Shown here: piece by piece, positions 31,446 through 41,216 of the stretch
How positions within the stretch are numbered: the first letter of the stretch is position 1
Layout of the letters: each line of letters starts with the position of its first letter
From: Symsagittifera roscoffensis
Taxonomy: Eukaryota > Xenacoelomorpha > Acoela > Convolutidae
Reading direction: 5' to 3'
Assembly: GCF_963678635.1 (NCBI RefSeq)
Contig: NC_087065.1
Coordinates: 4,857,209 to 4,921,208 of the forward strand
DNA length: 64,000 nt
Made by a program: the position numbers and the translations under genes
The notes under the pieces: model-generated
What the model was told of the DNA's origin: nothing
Seen by the model: the letters and a program-made list of their open reading frames with translations, nothing else
The model's database searches: none

Positions 31446-31835
31446 CTAAAACTCAGTCTTCTTGCTGAGGCTGTCAGCCTTCTGGTGTTTATCACGCATC
31501 CCGTGCTCGCTTATCATGTGGTAGCCGTCTAATCTGACTATCCACCGACCAATATAGCTCTGGTCCATCAAGTACGTCTTCAAGCAGGATAACGCTATAT
31601 TTTCCAATCGTAACTTAAAAGGAGCGCTCTCTAAGTTTGCGCGGTACTTCTCCATGAATGTGATCACCGCAAACATTTCTGCCTTTGGTGCACCATATTT
31701 CATTTCAGTGTCACTCAACACCTTACTGCCATATGCAATGGGACGGAGAACTGTTCTCCCATTCCATTCCTGCTCCTGATGCAGTATTCCTGAGATGGCC
31801 ACCACTGATGCATCTGTATCAGGAACATAAATGCC
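31446..31835 (-). pseudogene. P3 RNase H domain
   Basis: 31,805-31,446 is 119 codons: MVAISGILHQEQEWNGRTVL, YGSKVLSDTEMKYGAPKAEM (Glu), APFKLRLENIALSCLKTYLM and MRDKHQKADSLSKKTEF. The catalytic Asp of the VDNRALSWL motif is changed to Glu (LENIAL), besides Trp to Cys. The preceding DTDAS motif (YVPDTDASV) is intact but after a stop. Non-functional. Confidence 0.75.
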
Positions 31836-32405
31836 CTACTCTGTGGCATGCCTAGCACTGGCGCTTCGCACAGTTCCCGCTTTATGTTCTCGAAGGCAGC
31901 TTGAGCTTCTTCGTTCCATTCGAACTTTTTTTCCTTTGTTGCGCATCAGCTTCAGCATGGGATACACCTTGTCTGCATATCGTTTTATGAACTCACTGTA
32001 ATAATTGGCAACCCTGGGAAGCTCATGAGTTGTGTCCGTTCTGGGAGCCTTCCTTGTCAACACAGCCTTAATTTCTTCCTGTCCCAAATAGATCTGCCCC
32101 ATTTGGTCGCTATCTGTTGTGTTGTAGGTCCTAGTGTAGATACTTATCCCGTCAACGTTCAACATCATTTGAAAAGGTCCATAGACTTCCACGTAGCGCC
32201 CGTGGAGTTTCTTCGTTCGAGGGCCACCCGTTGTCAACAACGCTCGTACAGCCCTCGACTCAGTGCGTGGCTCTACCTGCCTCAGATAATCTGCATTTGT
32301 GTCTAAATGCATCATAGTGAACTCTGAGGGTTTTCACTTAGGTTCCTGATCACCTGATGTCCTGCAACTGAATTTATTGACTGTGTTCTGCTTCCTTGTG
32401 GCACC
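31836..32405 (-). pseudogene. P3 pre-protease region fused to the end of RT
   Basis: 32,306-31,836: MMHLDTNADYLRQVEPRTES, GRYVEVYGPFQMMLNVDGIS, DSDQMGQIYLGQEEIKAV, then directly LTRKAPRTDTTHELP and NYYSEFIKRYADKVYPMLK. LGQEEIK belongs upstream of the protease and AVLTxKAPRTDT to the end of RT, so the protease and nearly all of RT are deleted in frame. The breakpoint lies near 32,065. Confidence 0.7.
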
Positions 32406-32620
32406 CTTCTCCATATGCGGCCATCAGTAAGACTTCCGTGGGGCGGTCCTCACGGGTTATCATGCCCCAAGATGTTCATTAGGGCGGCCAGAAGCATGAC
32501 TACCTCTGGGTCATCCAGAGCGAAGTCTCGATCCAGCAGCCGACGATAGATCGCATCTATCATCGGTCCTACGTACGCATCTGCCAGGTCCATCAATTCG
32601 TTCAAGTCGAAGTTGTCCAT
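32406..32620 (-). pseudogene. Remnant of G N-terminus fused to P3
   Basis: ATG complement at 32,618-32,620: MDNFDLNELMDLADAYVG, IYRRLLDRDFALDDPEVVML, LINILGHDN-like, then the same junction as at 27,107 (minus strand catatggagaagggtgccac). An extra base near 32,455 shifts the frame. About 70 codons of G remain. Confidence 0.65.
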
Positions 32621-33014
32621 CTTCTTTTAGATTCGATCCTATTATCGGTTTGATCAATTGAAATCAGGTGAATAATTAAACGATCAATCAGGATCTAGAA
32701 AAAAGGTCACGAATCTTACATTTGTCAGCGTCAGTCTAATTTTATTTTAAGTTTTTTTGAAGCAGTCAGATAAAAAGATTTTGATCTTAAAATGTATCAA
32801 AATCTGTTTATTGCTAAAATTTTGGAATTCGACGTAAGAATGGACAGTCCAAACTTTGGATCTATTCCCAAGATCGTCATTCGGTTATTCATGGTCGCTT
32901 ATCCCTCCCTACCCAGGGTCGGAATAACATAATACCTAATACATAGCTTATCACACACAACGCTCTTAGTATGACACCTTCCTGCATACAACCTAAGCTC
33001 AGACTATACTCAAA
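32621..33014 (-). promoter_or_regulatory. Macro-to-G spacer between P4 and P3
   Basis: About 394 bp, collinear with the other spacers. A landmark is ggaatagatccaaagtttgg with one change. It lies between the P4 macrodomain end and the G-start remnant at 32,620. No gene. Confidence 0.5.
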
Positions 33015-33356
33015 TGATATTTCTTATGTAAGTATACTTGTATGATAGTATCAGAAAAGTTTACGTGTATCAGTGCATGCAGCTCCCCTGGATGAAGTCG
33101 TCCTCGGGTCGTATATTGGAAGCGAGAGTTCCTTCACCTCCCTCTCCACAAGGAAGTCTCTGTCTCGTCAAGGACAAGACTAGGTTTTCCGGGTCCACAT
33201 GCTGCCTCTCCGTCGCCCTCGTCACCAAGAAGCATAGATACTTTCCCGGTATCTGCGACGCCGCCGAAGGCAAGGCTGCAACGCCTCCTACTCCTGGTCT
33301 TTGCTTCCAAAAGAATTCTATGTTTTTATTTTCTCTTTTAAAATCCGCTGCACTTG
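33015..33356 (-). pseudogene. P4 macrodomain fragment
   Basis: Only the last part of the macrodomain remains: SAADFKRENKNIEFFWKQRP, GVGGVAALPSAASQIPGKYL, CFLVTRATERQHVDPENLVL, then frame-shifted terminal codons. The upstream side is cut at 33,356-33,357 by repeat D1. It shows that a fourth pol unit once stood here. Confidence 0.65.
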
Positions 33357-34488
33357 TGTTAAAATAAGTGTTACCTTGGTGTTTGAAAATGATCATGTCA
33401 AATAATTAAACAATCACAGTTGAACTCTAAAAACAGTCATTTTTTTTTTAAAAAAAAGTAATTTAAGGTTTCAAAAAAATTGTCAGTTAATTCCGAGGTT
33501 TCTGAGTCATGATTTCGAAAAAAAACCAAATAATTTGAAACTAAAATTCAATGTCAACTATTTCTTTCGATTTTGATAAAGTTGTATGTGGTCATGTCTT
33601 TTTTATGAAGTCGTATTTGATTGCGTTTCTTATTTATGATTGAAAAAATTCAACGAACAGTCATCAAACAAACAAAAGATTTCGTGTCCTTCAATTTGAA
33701 AGTTGAGATTGATTTTCTCGACTAATTGATTTTTCTGGGATAAACAGAAACTTTAGATTCATTAAAAAAAAAGTTTTGGGCCAAATAACCTATTTGATTT
33801 CCCTCTACGAATGGAAAATTGAAAACTATTTGATTCAAAAAGCATATTGGAACAACGCGGCATACTTTAAATGATTTCGTACGATTCTTCAGCAACAAAG
33901 ATGTAGTTCCTACATTCAAAACCCTTTAAAACCATTTCAACCATTTCATTGGCAAAAATAGAAGCGGTATGTTAATACTGGGATACATATTTCCAAACAT
34001 AGCAAATTTTTGCTAACATTAACTTAACAATCTCGAATTTTGCCCCCTTTTTGAAGGGGATGAGGGTTTGTGGGATAAAACTATAGACAACATGACTGCT
34101 GACCGATTAAAACTGTTTACGCAAAAAACTATTGTCACTTAAATTTTAATTCGTAACTTCTTGAATGTTTAGAAGATAGTAGTTGGAGTTAACGACTGAA
34201 ATTCATTCTCAGTGTTTCTGGGAGATACCTATTCTTCTTCACATAAAATGGTAGCTTGATTCTTGAATTAGAGGATTCATGAGTAGGACCAAAAAAACGA
34301 TAATACTCGAGAACATGGTAATGTCTATTCTCACGAAACCAGACCGGGGTATACAGTGAAGAAATTTTATAAGAGCGGAAATCACAATAAAATTGGCTAG
34401 TGCAATCCTAGTAAACTGTTCTTTTAGTCAAAGCTTTGGGTTGCCATTTATGTTCTGTCAAATCTGCGCATCTGTCGAATCAAGATAC
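33357..34488. repeat. Dispersed repeat D, copy 1
   Basis: About 1,132 bp, nearly identical in order and content to 47,338-48,472 in the same orientation (gttaaaataagtgttacctt at the start, tctgtcgaatcaagatac at the end). No coding capacity is recognised. It sits exactly between a truncated macrodomain and a truncated G copy. I see neither clear terminal inverted repeats nor target duplications, so the class is unknown. Confidence 0.75.
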
Positions 34489-34589
34489 TGTAGTATTGCG
34501 AAATACTACACACACACAAAAGACCATTGTCTTAATTGTTTATTTAACGACCCAATTCTAAATTGGAGCGTGCCATTTAAATGTCGGTG

Positions 34590-35056
34590 TTATCTTGATG
34601 AAGGCACCTTATTTCAGGGTGTCCACTACTTCACCCATTGATTCGAGGATTACCTTTATAGCTGGCCATACAGCGTCTTCGGTCGTCGTAGGCTCTCTGA
34701 GTCTGCTCAGGAAACTCCTACTGTGCAGATGGTCGTTCATGCCGGCAAATAAAATTATGATTGGGTTCATTTCCGTCTGTCGTTGTACCCCGGTTGCCAT
34801 TGACGCCGACTGCATTAAGTCCAGGTTAACCGCTGCCAACATTATAACGTCAGACCAAAACAGAGACTTGGAGGTATAAAAGAAGTCTCAGTTCGCTACT
34901 ATCATAATCTTTGCTTTCCTCATCTCTGCTTTGTCATACGCTGCAAAGATGTTCTCGTCTTTCCTAATCGCCTTCAATCCCATCATATCTCTGAACATCG
35001 CCTCCTTGAGCCACTTGTTTCGGGTACGCTCTTTCTTTTACGTGACCTGGGGGTGC
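34590..35056 (-). pseudogene. G3 polyprotein, second SGNH-like domain fragment
   Basis: 34,842-34,609: MLAAVNLDLMQSASMATGVQ, PIIILFAGMNDHLHSRSFL, KVILESMGEVVDTLK-stop, the same stop as in G1 and G2. It is truncated downstream near 34,590 by the repeat D1 side. The upstream ANSD-like part is frame-shifted (34,880-35,050). Confidence 0.45.
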
Positions 35057-35593
35057 TCATATCTGCCTGAACATTTTCACGTGTTGTCTTATTGGTGCCC
35101 TCGTTGTCAGGAATTTTCCGGGCCTTTCTTCTCGATTTCCTTCTTCATGATTCAGTTTCACAACTTGCAAAGGTCTTGCATTTACTGGACCCATTGTATT
35201 GTTTGAGGGCAGTCCCTCTAAGTCAGCAAATCTCAAGGCGGTCGTGGAGCTGAAGTTTATGCCAGCTGCTATAAACCAGTCCACGCCTGCTACTGAATAC
35301 AGTCCGTTGACGGATAATCTCGCTCCATTTAACATCCTCATGGCATCTGCTGCAAACCTCACCGTCTCAAGGTTCAATTTCATCAGTTTCAGTTTGTAGA
35401 TTTGCCAGGGAGAAGGTATGGGCCTCGACCAAATCAAAGAGCTCCTGTCTGGATTCGCTCCTCTCGGCTGGTACTCGTTGTCTCTGATCTTGTCTCTGAT
35501 ATCGAGGTGCTTGTCGTCTCCGCGGACAGGTTGACAGGTCCTAACCTTCGTCTTGGACGAATGGTTCTTCTTGTTGGCGCTTCTCCCAATCAA
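35057..35593 (-). pseudogene. G3 polyprotein, linker between SGNH domains
   Basis: A 178-codon frame with SLIWSRPIPSPWQIYKLKLM, AADAMRMLNGARLSVNGLYS, VAGVDWFIAAGINFSSTTAL and VVKLNHEEGNREERPGKFL. Collinear with 4,840-5,238 and 19,063-19,758. Function unknown. Confidence 0.6.
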
Positions 35594-36444
35594 TCTTGTA
35601 CATTAGTCCTTTGCCCTGGCTCGCTAGAACTTTGCGGCCTATAGGTCACGGCTGGGACCGTTCCCAGACGTGTTTCTAGGTTAGGGGGCACAAAGGTTGA
35701 AATTGCCGGCTCGTTCGTGGTTTCTTCCTTCTTTAGCACTCCCGTGTCAAAGAGCTCGACTTCCATTTCATTCAGTCGCTCCTGGAAGACTCGGTTCATC
35801 CAGGCTTGTCCTTCGATACTATCAAAATGGATCCCATCGGTGGTTAGTCTGGCCTGATCCATAGCTCTCAGCTCGTGTTCAATGTCCATAAGGATCTTAC
35901 GTCTAGCGTTCCGACTCGCCAGATTTTTCAGTATGTTGTTCCACCTGATGACTCCTTCATTAAGTCTTCTTCCTGTCGATGTCAATTTTTTTGTGCTCAT
36001 TGGTACGGTGCAGACGGTCAGTATCGCGCACTTGAATTTCTGCCAGAGAGTAGTGAATAGGCACACCATCATCGATTCTCATTGTGCCTCTTCCTCATCT
36101 GAGCCTCTAGACACATTGTTCGTCCCTATTAGGATCGTTATGTTAGGGATCCTCTCTGGGTTCATCAGCTCCACCATTCAAAATAGCTGGGCTATCGTTG
36201 CACCTCCAATGGCCATCACCGTAGTGATCCAGGAGGTCCTCAGATTCTGGAGTATTCTCACCAAGCTGTCACCCAGTATCAGATGTGATGTCCCAAGTGG
36301 CGGTTGCTGCAGGTTTACTGCTGAGCTCCAAGTCGATCGATTGAAGCAGGCTCGCGGATCCGTGTCTGGAATTCCTATGAAGTTATTCTTCACCTGGTTG
36401 TTTTTCTGCACGTCAATCACCCGGGACACTTTCTTCATCGGCAT
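35590..36444 (-). pseudogene. G3 polyprotein, SGNH hydrolase domain
   Basis: 36,444-36,178 holds the basic segment and block I HLILGDSLVRIL, then AIGGATIAQLF and the shared TGA. Next MVELMNPERIPNITILIGTNN (block III), a TGA in place of Trp (AQ-stop-ES), and 36,072-35,590 with MSTKKLTSTGRRLNEGVIRW, LTTDGIHFDSIEGQAWMNRV (block V) and VELFDTGVLKKEETTNEP. All catalytic blocks are readable. This copy best preserves the second half of the domain. Confidence 0.7.
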
Positions 36445-37000
36445 TTTTCGTATCTTCCTGTCTGGGACCTTAGAGCTCTTTGTTGGTAACGTTGTATCAC
36501 TAACTCCCGTTCTCGTGATCGTCTCTTGGCCGTATCATCTATTGTTCATAGGGTGCATTCACCCCGGAACCTGGCGCATTCCTATTAGCAACCAATCGTC
36601 CAGCTGTTTCTATCAATTTTCTCACTGTTTGCTCCACGGCTGGATCACCTAAGAAGTCACTCGGGTCCAGAATCGTTACTCTCCCTATCGTAGTTGGGGA
36701 TCGCACCTCCGTTGTCAGACTTAGCTCGCGAGGCGTTAGGAGCTCCATCGGGGACTGCCCACGAGGATTATTCCTTGCAGGTATCACTTTCCGATAGCTT
36801 TTCATACTCTCGCCTCAAGCGCTCTATTTCTTCACCCTGTTTCTTGTTGCAATCTTCAAACAGTCTTTCCAGATATCTCTATCTTCTTCCATACTGAGCA
36901 TGGTTTTGGTCATTTCATCCAGCTCCCTTCTGATCTTCTCCAGTTCTTCTATCGTTCCATTGAGGCCTTGCATGGTTTCGTTCGTCTGAACTTCTTGGGT
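36445..37000 (-). pseudogene. G3 polyprotein, coiled-coil and pre-SGNH region
   Basis: Includes QTNETMQGLNGTIEELEKIR, MEEDRDIWKRLFEDCNKKQG and IERLRREYEKLSES (heptad-like, coiled coil), then 36,805-36,539 with MELLTPRELSLTTEVRSPTT and DPAVEQTVRKLIETAGRLVA. A deletion before 36,535 removes the QLSQETMTRTG part. It starts, on the upstream side, at a recombination joint at about 36,990. Confidence 0.55.
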
Positions 37001-37286
37001 TCACTTAGGTTCCTGATCACCTGATGTCCTGCAACTGAAATTATTGACTGTATTCTGCTTCCTTGTGGCACCATTCTCCATATGCGGCCATCAATAAGAC
37101 TTCCGTGGGGCGGTCCCCACGGTTATCATGCCTCAAGATGTTTATTAAGGCGGCCAGAAACATGACTACCTCTGGGTCATCCAGAGCGAAGTCTCGATCC
37201 AGCAGCCGACGATAGATCGCATCTATGATTGGTCCTACGTACTCCTCTGCCAGGTCCATCAATTCGTTCAAGTCAAAAATGTCCAT
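37001..37286 (-). pseudogene. Chimeric G start with inserted pre-protease segment
   Basis: 37,286-37,085 is the G N-terminus (MDIFDLNELMDLAEEYVGPI to EVLLMAAYGE). It is fused at about 37,075 to roughly 80 bp of the pre-protease segment (RIQSIISVAGHQVIRNLSEP) and then at about 36,990 switches back into G at QTNETMQ. The first joint is the one seen at 27,107 and 32,405. The second joint is unique, suggesting a later template switch or unequal crossover with a G copy. Confidence 0.6.
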
Positions 37287-37665
37287 CTTCTCTTAGATTT
37301 GATTCTATTATCAGTTCGATCAATTGAAATCAGTTGAATAAATAAACGATCAATAAGGAAAAAGGTCACGAATCTTACATTTGTCAACGTCACTCTTATT
37401 TTATTTTAAAATTTTCTTAAAGCAGTCAGATAAAAAGATTTTGATCTTAAAAAATATTAAAATCAGTTTATTGCTAAAATTTTCGAATTCGACCTAAGAA
37501 TGGACAGTCCAAACTTTGGATCTATTCATAAGATCGTCTTTCGGTTATTCATGATCACTCATCCCTCCTTACCCAGGGTCTTAATAACATAACACATAAC
37601 ACATAACACATAACATATCACACAAAACGCTCTTAGTATGACACCTTCCTGCATGCATCCTAAAC
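37287..37665 (-). promoter_or_regulatory. Macro-to-G spacer between P5 and G3
   Basis: About 379 bp, same order of landmarks as the other spacers, with an extra acacataacacataac repeat near 37,590. It lies between the P5 macrodomain stop and the G start at 37,286. No gene. Confidence 0.5.
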
Positions 37666-37843
37666 TCAGCCTATACTCAAATAAAATTTCTTATGTAAGT
37701 ATACTTGTATGTTAGTATCAGAAAAGATTACGTGTATCAGTGCATACAGCTCCCGTGGCTGAAGTCGTCCTCGGTTCGTGTCGTATATTGGAAGCAAGAG
37801 TTCCTTCACCTCCCTGTCAACGAGGAAGTCTCTCAGTCTTTCT
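37666..37843 (-). pseudogene. P5 macrodomain C-terminal fragment
   Basis: The last 60 or so residues of the macrodomain: LRDFLVDREVKELLLPIYDT, NRGRLQPRELYALIHVIFSD, TNIQVYLHKKFYLSIG-stop. Upstream it is fused at about 37,840 to the LTR-candidate repeat, which contributes foreign codons to the open frame 37,950-37,666. Again the loop is YDTNRG instead of GCGLD. Confidence 0.65.
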
Positions 37844-38035
37844 GAGCTTTCCCTGTTCGGTGCTTCCTGAGCTTTCCCTGTTCGGTGCTGCACCAAACAG
37901 ATAAAACTTGAAGGCAGTTTTTTTCTCTTACGGACGTCTATTGCACCCACCGAGTACTGTGTTACCTATCTGCCTTCGGATTGCCCGAGCTAGACCTACA
38001 AAAATCCTCAGGGCAATCACTTTTCCAAAAAAAAA
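37844..38035 (-). repeat. LTR candidate, 3' copy
   Basis: 37,869-38,035 matches 40,421-40,597 in direct orientation (gagctttccctgttcggtgc at one end, ggcaatcacttttccaaaaa at the other). The first 25 bp are themselves tandemly duplicated at 37,844-37,868. With the other copy it brackets a gag fragment. At about 170 bp it is short for an LTR, and TG...CA ends are not evident, so a simple direct repeat or part of an LTR remains possible. Confidence 0.5.
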
Positions 38036-39456
38036 ACTATTTGGACGTATTTTTAAAACATTGCTTGGTGTCCTGAGCCAAAACGGTTTACCAAGATTTC
38101 AAAGATCTTCTCAGCAGTGTCCCGCTGGTATTGTTTTTGGCCATCACACAGTTTAGGGCTGTCCCTTCTTTCTGACAAGTCCTCCTCTTCAAAATGCAGT
38201 TTCACTACCTCTATCTAGGTATCAAAACAGCCATCAGATTCATCTTTATAGCGTCTTGGTTTCTTAAAAACCCTTCTGGAATTTTAACTGCGTTCATTGG
38301 TTCTAGACAACTTCGTTAGGAATGTTTCCATGGACCTGTTCAGAGGTTCAAAGGCTGTGGCCATTGATGTAGCGTCCCTTGAAATCCCCGCTTGAGCATC
38401 ATTGCCCCCTGATAGAGGCTCTGGATTTTCCCTCCTGCCCGAATCGCTGGGATTTTCTCTTCCTTTATTCTTATAACTCCAGTTCCTGGAATCACATCTC
38501 CCAGTCGCATGTGTATCTTGCGTCGGTCGTTAGTTTGAGGTCTGTCTGTTGTCAGTCGAACTTACTCTGATGTTTGGGCCCCGTGGCCTATCGTCCCCTG
38601 TGGCATAGCTGGATGAACTGCCTCTTCCTCTAGTGGATCCATATGTCCTCCTCCTATTGGGTTTTTCATTGAAGTTCACTCTCGGCTCCCTGCCGGGTTC
38701 TCCTGAGTTTGGTTCCCCATTCTTCGATCCACTCCTTTTTCGTAGTAGCCCATCCAACCTATCCATGATAGCCTGAGTTCGCCTCTCCATCATCGCGTCT
38801 ATCTTCGTGTCAAGAGTTCCGAGAGTCTGCTCTTGTTGAATTCTCAACTTCTCCATGTCATCTCTCAATCGTAACTCTCTCCGCTCAGCTTCCCTCGTCA
38901 TCCGCGACAAGTTCTTAGCCAAGTGTTCATCCGTTCTCTACTTCAAGCGTTTTTCGCTTCTGCTAACTTCTTGTCTGTTGCGGTAGATCTCCTCCCACAG
39001 GTTTTTTCTCTCGACGTGGACTGCCCTTTCTAGTTCACTCATTCTTAAGGACATCTATTCATTCTGTTCTTCTTTGCTGCCCACTATGTTGGTCAAGGCT
39101 TCTTCGATTAGTGCTCCGTTATCCACTAATGGTGTCACAAGTGGCGGCATCACCCTGTCGGTTCCAGACAGCTTGGTGCTGGTCGAGGCTCGGGTCTTGA
39201 TTCTCCGCCTCGACGTCTCTTCATGATCCACTCCTGTATCCGCAGGTGGGTTTCATAGCCCCGTGTTTCTCTTCTTCCCAGTTTGCATCTCCAAACTCGT
39301 CATGGTCTCAAAGTCTCCTGACTGGCCTGATCCGTTTGTGGTCTTGCTTATTGTCCTGATTATACCAAATTGGTCTATGGTGCCAGTCTTTCTATCGGTG
39401 TATGCGTCCTTCTCCTGATTCGATTTATTGAGGCTGAATTGAGATCCGAAGTCATC
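38036..39456 (-). pseudogene. Gag-like polyprotein, C-terminal half, pol missing
   Basis: Read on the minus strand: a stop-broken charged region (ETSRRRIKTRASTS, LVDNGALIEEALTNIVGSKE), then the open piece 38,922-38,530 with a predicted coiled coil (MTREAERRELRLRDDMEKLR, IDAMMERRTQAIMDRLDGLL) and a basic Gly/Ser/Arg tail (RTYGSTRGRGSSSSYATGDD). Downstream frame-shifted remnants such as DTAEKIFEILVNRFGSGHQA look like a capsid helix region. Zinc knuckle, protease and RT are absent. By polarity and neighbours it is the gag of the P lineage; that link is inference. Confidence 0.5.
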
Positions 39457-40026
39457 TTACTCGCCATCGTCCTCCTCTTCTTCCTGGGTTTCTGCTTCAT
39501 CGCCCGTACCGGTTCCCATGGTAAATGGAAAGAATTTTCCAAAAGTGTTCTTCACTCTTTCTGAAAACGACGAGGACGTTGCCGATTTCTCCGTCACGCC
39601 ATGCATCGTGGTGTTGTCTGTGGGTGATCTTGTAGTCGCCACATTTTCAGTAGAGATGTCGGACAAATCCGACATCTCTTCTCGGTCCAGAGTCCCGGTG
39701 GAAGTGGCTAAATCTTGGCCTTGTTTTACCGGAATAGATTCACTCGCTAATCTTCTGTTTCCTCTCCCTTCCGGTCCATGTCCCTCCCGGTTCTCATCCA
39801 TGGCAGGGTCCGGATGGACCTCTACTTTTAACAGTGCCTTTTGTCCTTCTGAGGACTTTTGACTCCTGGTTTCAACCTTTCTGCCTGAAAATTTCTTCCA
39901 TTTGCCGGTCCGGGTTCCTGCGATTTTTTCCACAAAAGGGTCGTTCATTGCTTTTCTTTGTTTCTCTGGTATGAATTTCCTAGAACTATCACTTGGTTTG
40001 GTTATCCTTGACTTGTCTAGACTCAC
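39457..40026 (-). pseudogene. Gag-like N-terminal ORF, 189 codons
   Basis: Starts MSLDKSRITKPSDSSRKFIP and is basic then Ser/Thr/Asp-rich (VKQGQDLATSTGTLDREEMS, LSDISTENVATTRSPTDNTT), ending SERVKNTFGKFFPFTMGTGT and an acidic EAETQEEEEDDGE. The frame closes at 39,457, and the next gag codons follow after stops. It lies 393 bp downstream of the 5' LTR candidate, the spacing expected for a leader. No conserved domain is recognised. Confidence 0.5.
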
Positions 40027-40420
40027 CTTTTCAATTTATCAATTTATCACTTCTTACTGCCTATACACTCAATTCGATTGCTAGTATCGTCGTAGTCTGA
40101 CTACTGATAATAATAACACAACACAATAAATTCCAAAAATTTCACTTAAATAGTGACCACGAATCCCTGTATGTTATCACGGTACAGCGTGTATACAATT
40201 TATTCACAATAATCGATTATTAGTTGTAAGATATGAAGCTAGCACAGTCTGATGATATCAATATATTTACGAAATAGTGTGCTCACAACCCAAATCAAGA
40301 ACAGATACTATTGATTTAAAAGCAAAAGTGAAAAAAATTAAGAACATTTTCAATGAAAAACGTATGTGTTTTGTACTTTAGTCAGTCGCAATGTAATAGT
40401 CGAACTTGTTTCTAAAGAAA
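40027..40420 (-). other. Putative leader between LTR candidate and gag-like ORF
   Basis: 393 bp of AT-rich sequence with no ORF. It would be the 5' untranslated leader of the gag-like unit. I could not identify a tRNA-complementary primer-binding site beginning TGG directly inside the LTR candidate. Confidence 0.35.
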
Positions 40421-40597
40421 GAGCTTTCCCTGTTCGGTGCTGCACCAAACAGACTAAACTTGAAGGCAGTTGTTTTCTCAAGTGGGTGTCTATTGCACCC
40501 ACCGAGTCCTGTGTTACCTATCTGCCTACGGATTGCCCGAGCTAGACCTACTAAAATCCTCAAGGCAATCACTTTTCCAAAAAAAAATGATTTGGAT
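40421..40597 (-). repeat. LTR candidate, 5' copy
   Basis: Direct repeat partner of 37,869-38,035, about 90 percent identical by eye, separated by about 2.4 kb that contain only gag-like coding sequence on the minus strand. Beyond 40,597 the two copies diverge after the shared atttgga. Interpretation as an LTR pair of a pol-deleted element is plausible but not proven. Confidence 0.5.
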
Positions 40598-40803
40598 TTC
40601 AATCCACACAAATCAGTGACAAACTCTTGTTCAATTTAGACTTACTGTCGCAAATATTCGGGCTTAGACCTGTTTTGTTTTAGTCTGGTTTTTTATAAAA
40701 GGCAAGTTACCAGTGAAGTCATTGGTTCCTAGCCCGTCTCCTAATAATCTAATACCTTTTACTATTTACATTCTTATGTCCATTTAAGTTTTGACAAAGT
40801 AGT

Positions 40804-41152
40804 ACCCCTCCGGATTGGCAAAAACAGGACCCCTCTGGATTGGCAGAAACAGGACCCCTCCGGATTGGCAAAGTTGGGACCCCTCCGGATTGGCAAAAAC
40901 ACACCCCTCCGGATTGGCAAAATTGGGACCCCTCCGGATTGGCAAAGACAGGTCCCCTCCGGATTGGCAAAGATAGTACCCTTCCGGATTGCCAAAATTG
41001 GGACCCGTCCGGATTGGCAAAAACAGGACCCCTCCGGATTGGCAAAGATAGTACCCTTCCGGATTGCCAAAATTGGGACCCCTCCGGATTGGCAAAAACA
41101 GGACTTCTCCGGATTGGCAAAAATAGTACCCTTCCGGATTGGCAAAAATAGC
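40804..41152. repeat. 25-bp minisatellite, 14 units
   Basis: Fourteen head-to-tail units of 25 bp (one of 24), consensus acccctccggattggcaaa followed by a variable aacagg, ttggg or atagt end. Units 7-13 form a 75-bp higher-order period (atagt, ttggg, aacagg types in order). Because 25 is not a multiple of 3 and the unit has no stop, all three minus frames and two plus frames stay open for about 100-127 codons. These ORFs are by-products, not genes. The core ccttccggattg also occurs singly at 41,426, 41,976 (ccctccggatt) and 42,712. Confidence 0.95.
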
Positions 41153-41216
41153 TTTTAAAATTTTCACCCGATACCCTTCCGTCGATACCCTTCCGCCGAT
41201 ATGTACTTCCGGGCGA

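Noticed and set aside
27108-37286. Retroprocessed splice product as the origin of the shared G-start/protease joint
   Set aside because: The G sequence at the joint in unspliced copies (ggagaaggaagagtac, ggagtggggggagtac) lacks a consistent GT donor at the breakpoint, so a deletion or element boundary is more likely.
40804-41152. CRISPR-like array
   Set aside because: Units are contiguous, there are no unique spacers, and the genome is eukaryotic; it is a minisatellite.
40749-41167. Five overlapping ORFs of 97-127 codons with repeats such as PIRRGPVFANPEG
   Set aside because: They are a consequence of a stop-free 25-bp tandem repeat read in all frames; no start context or conservation supports a protein.
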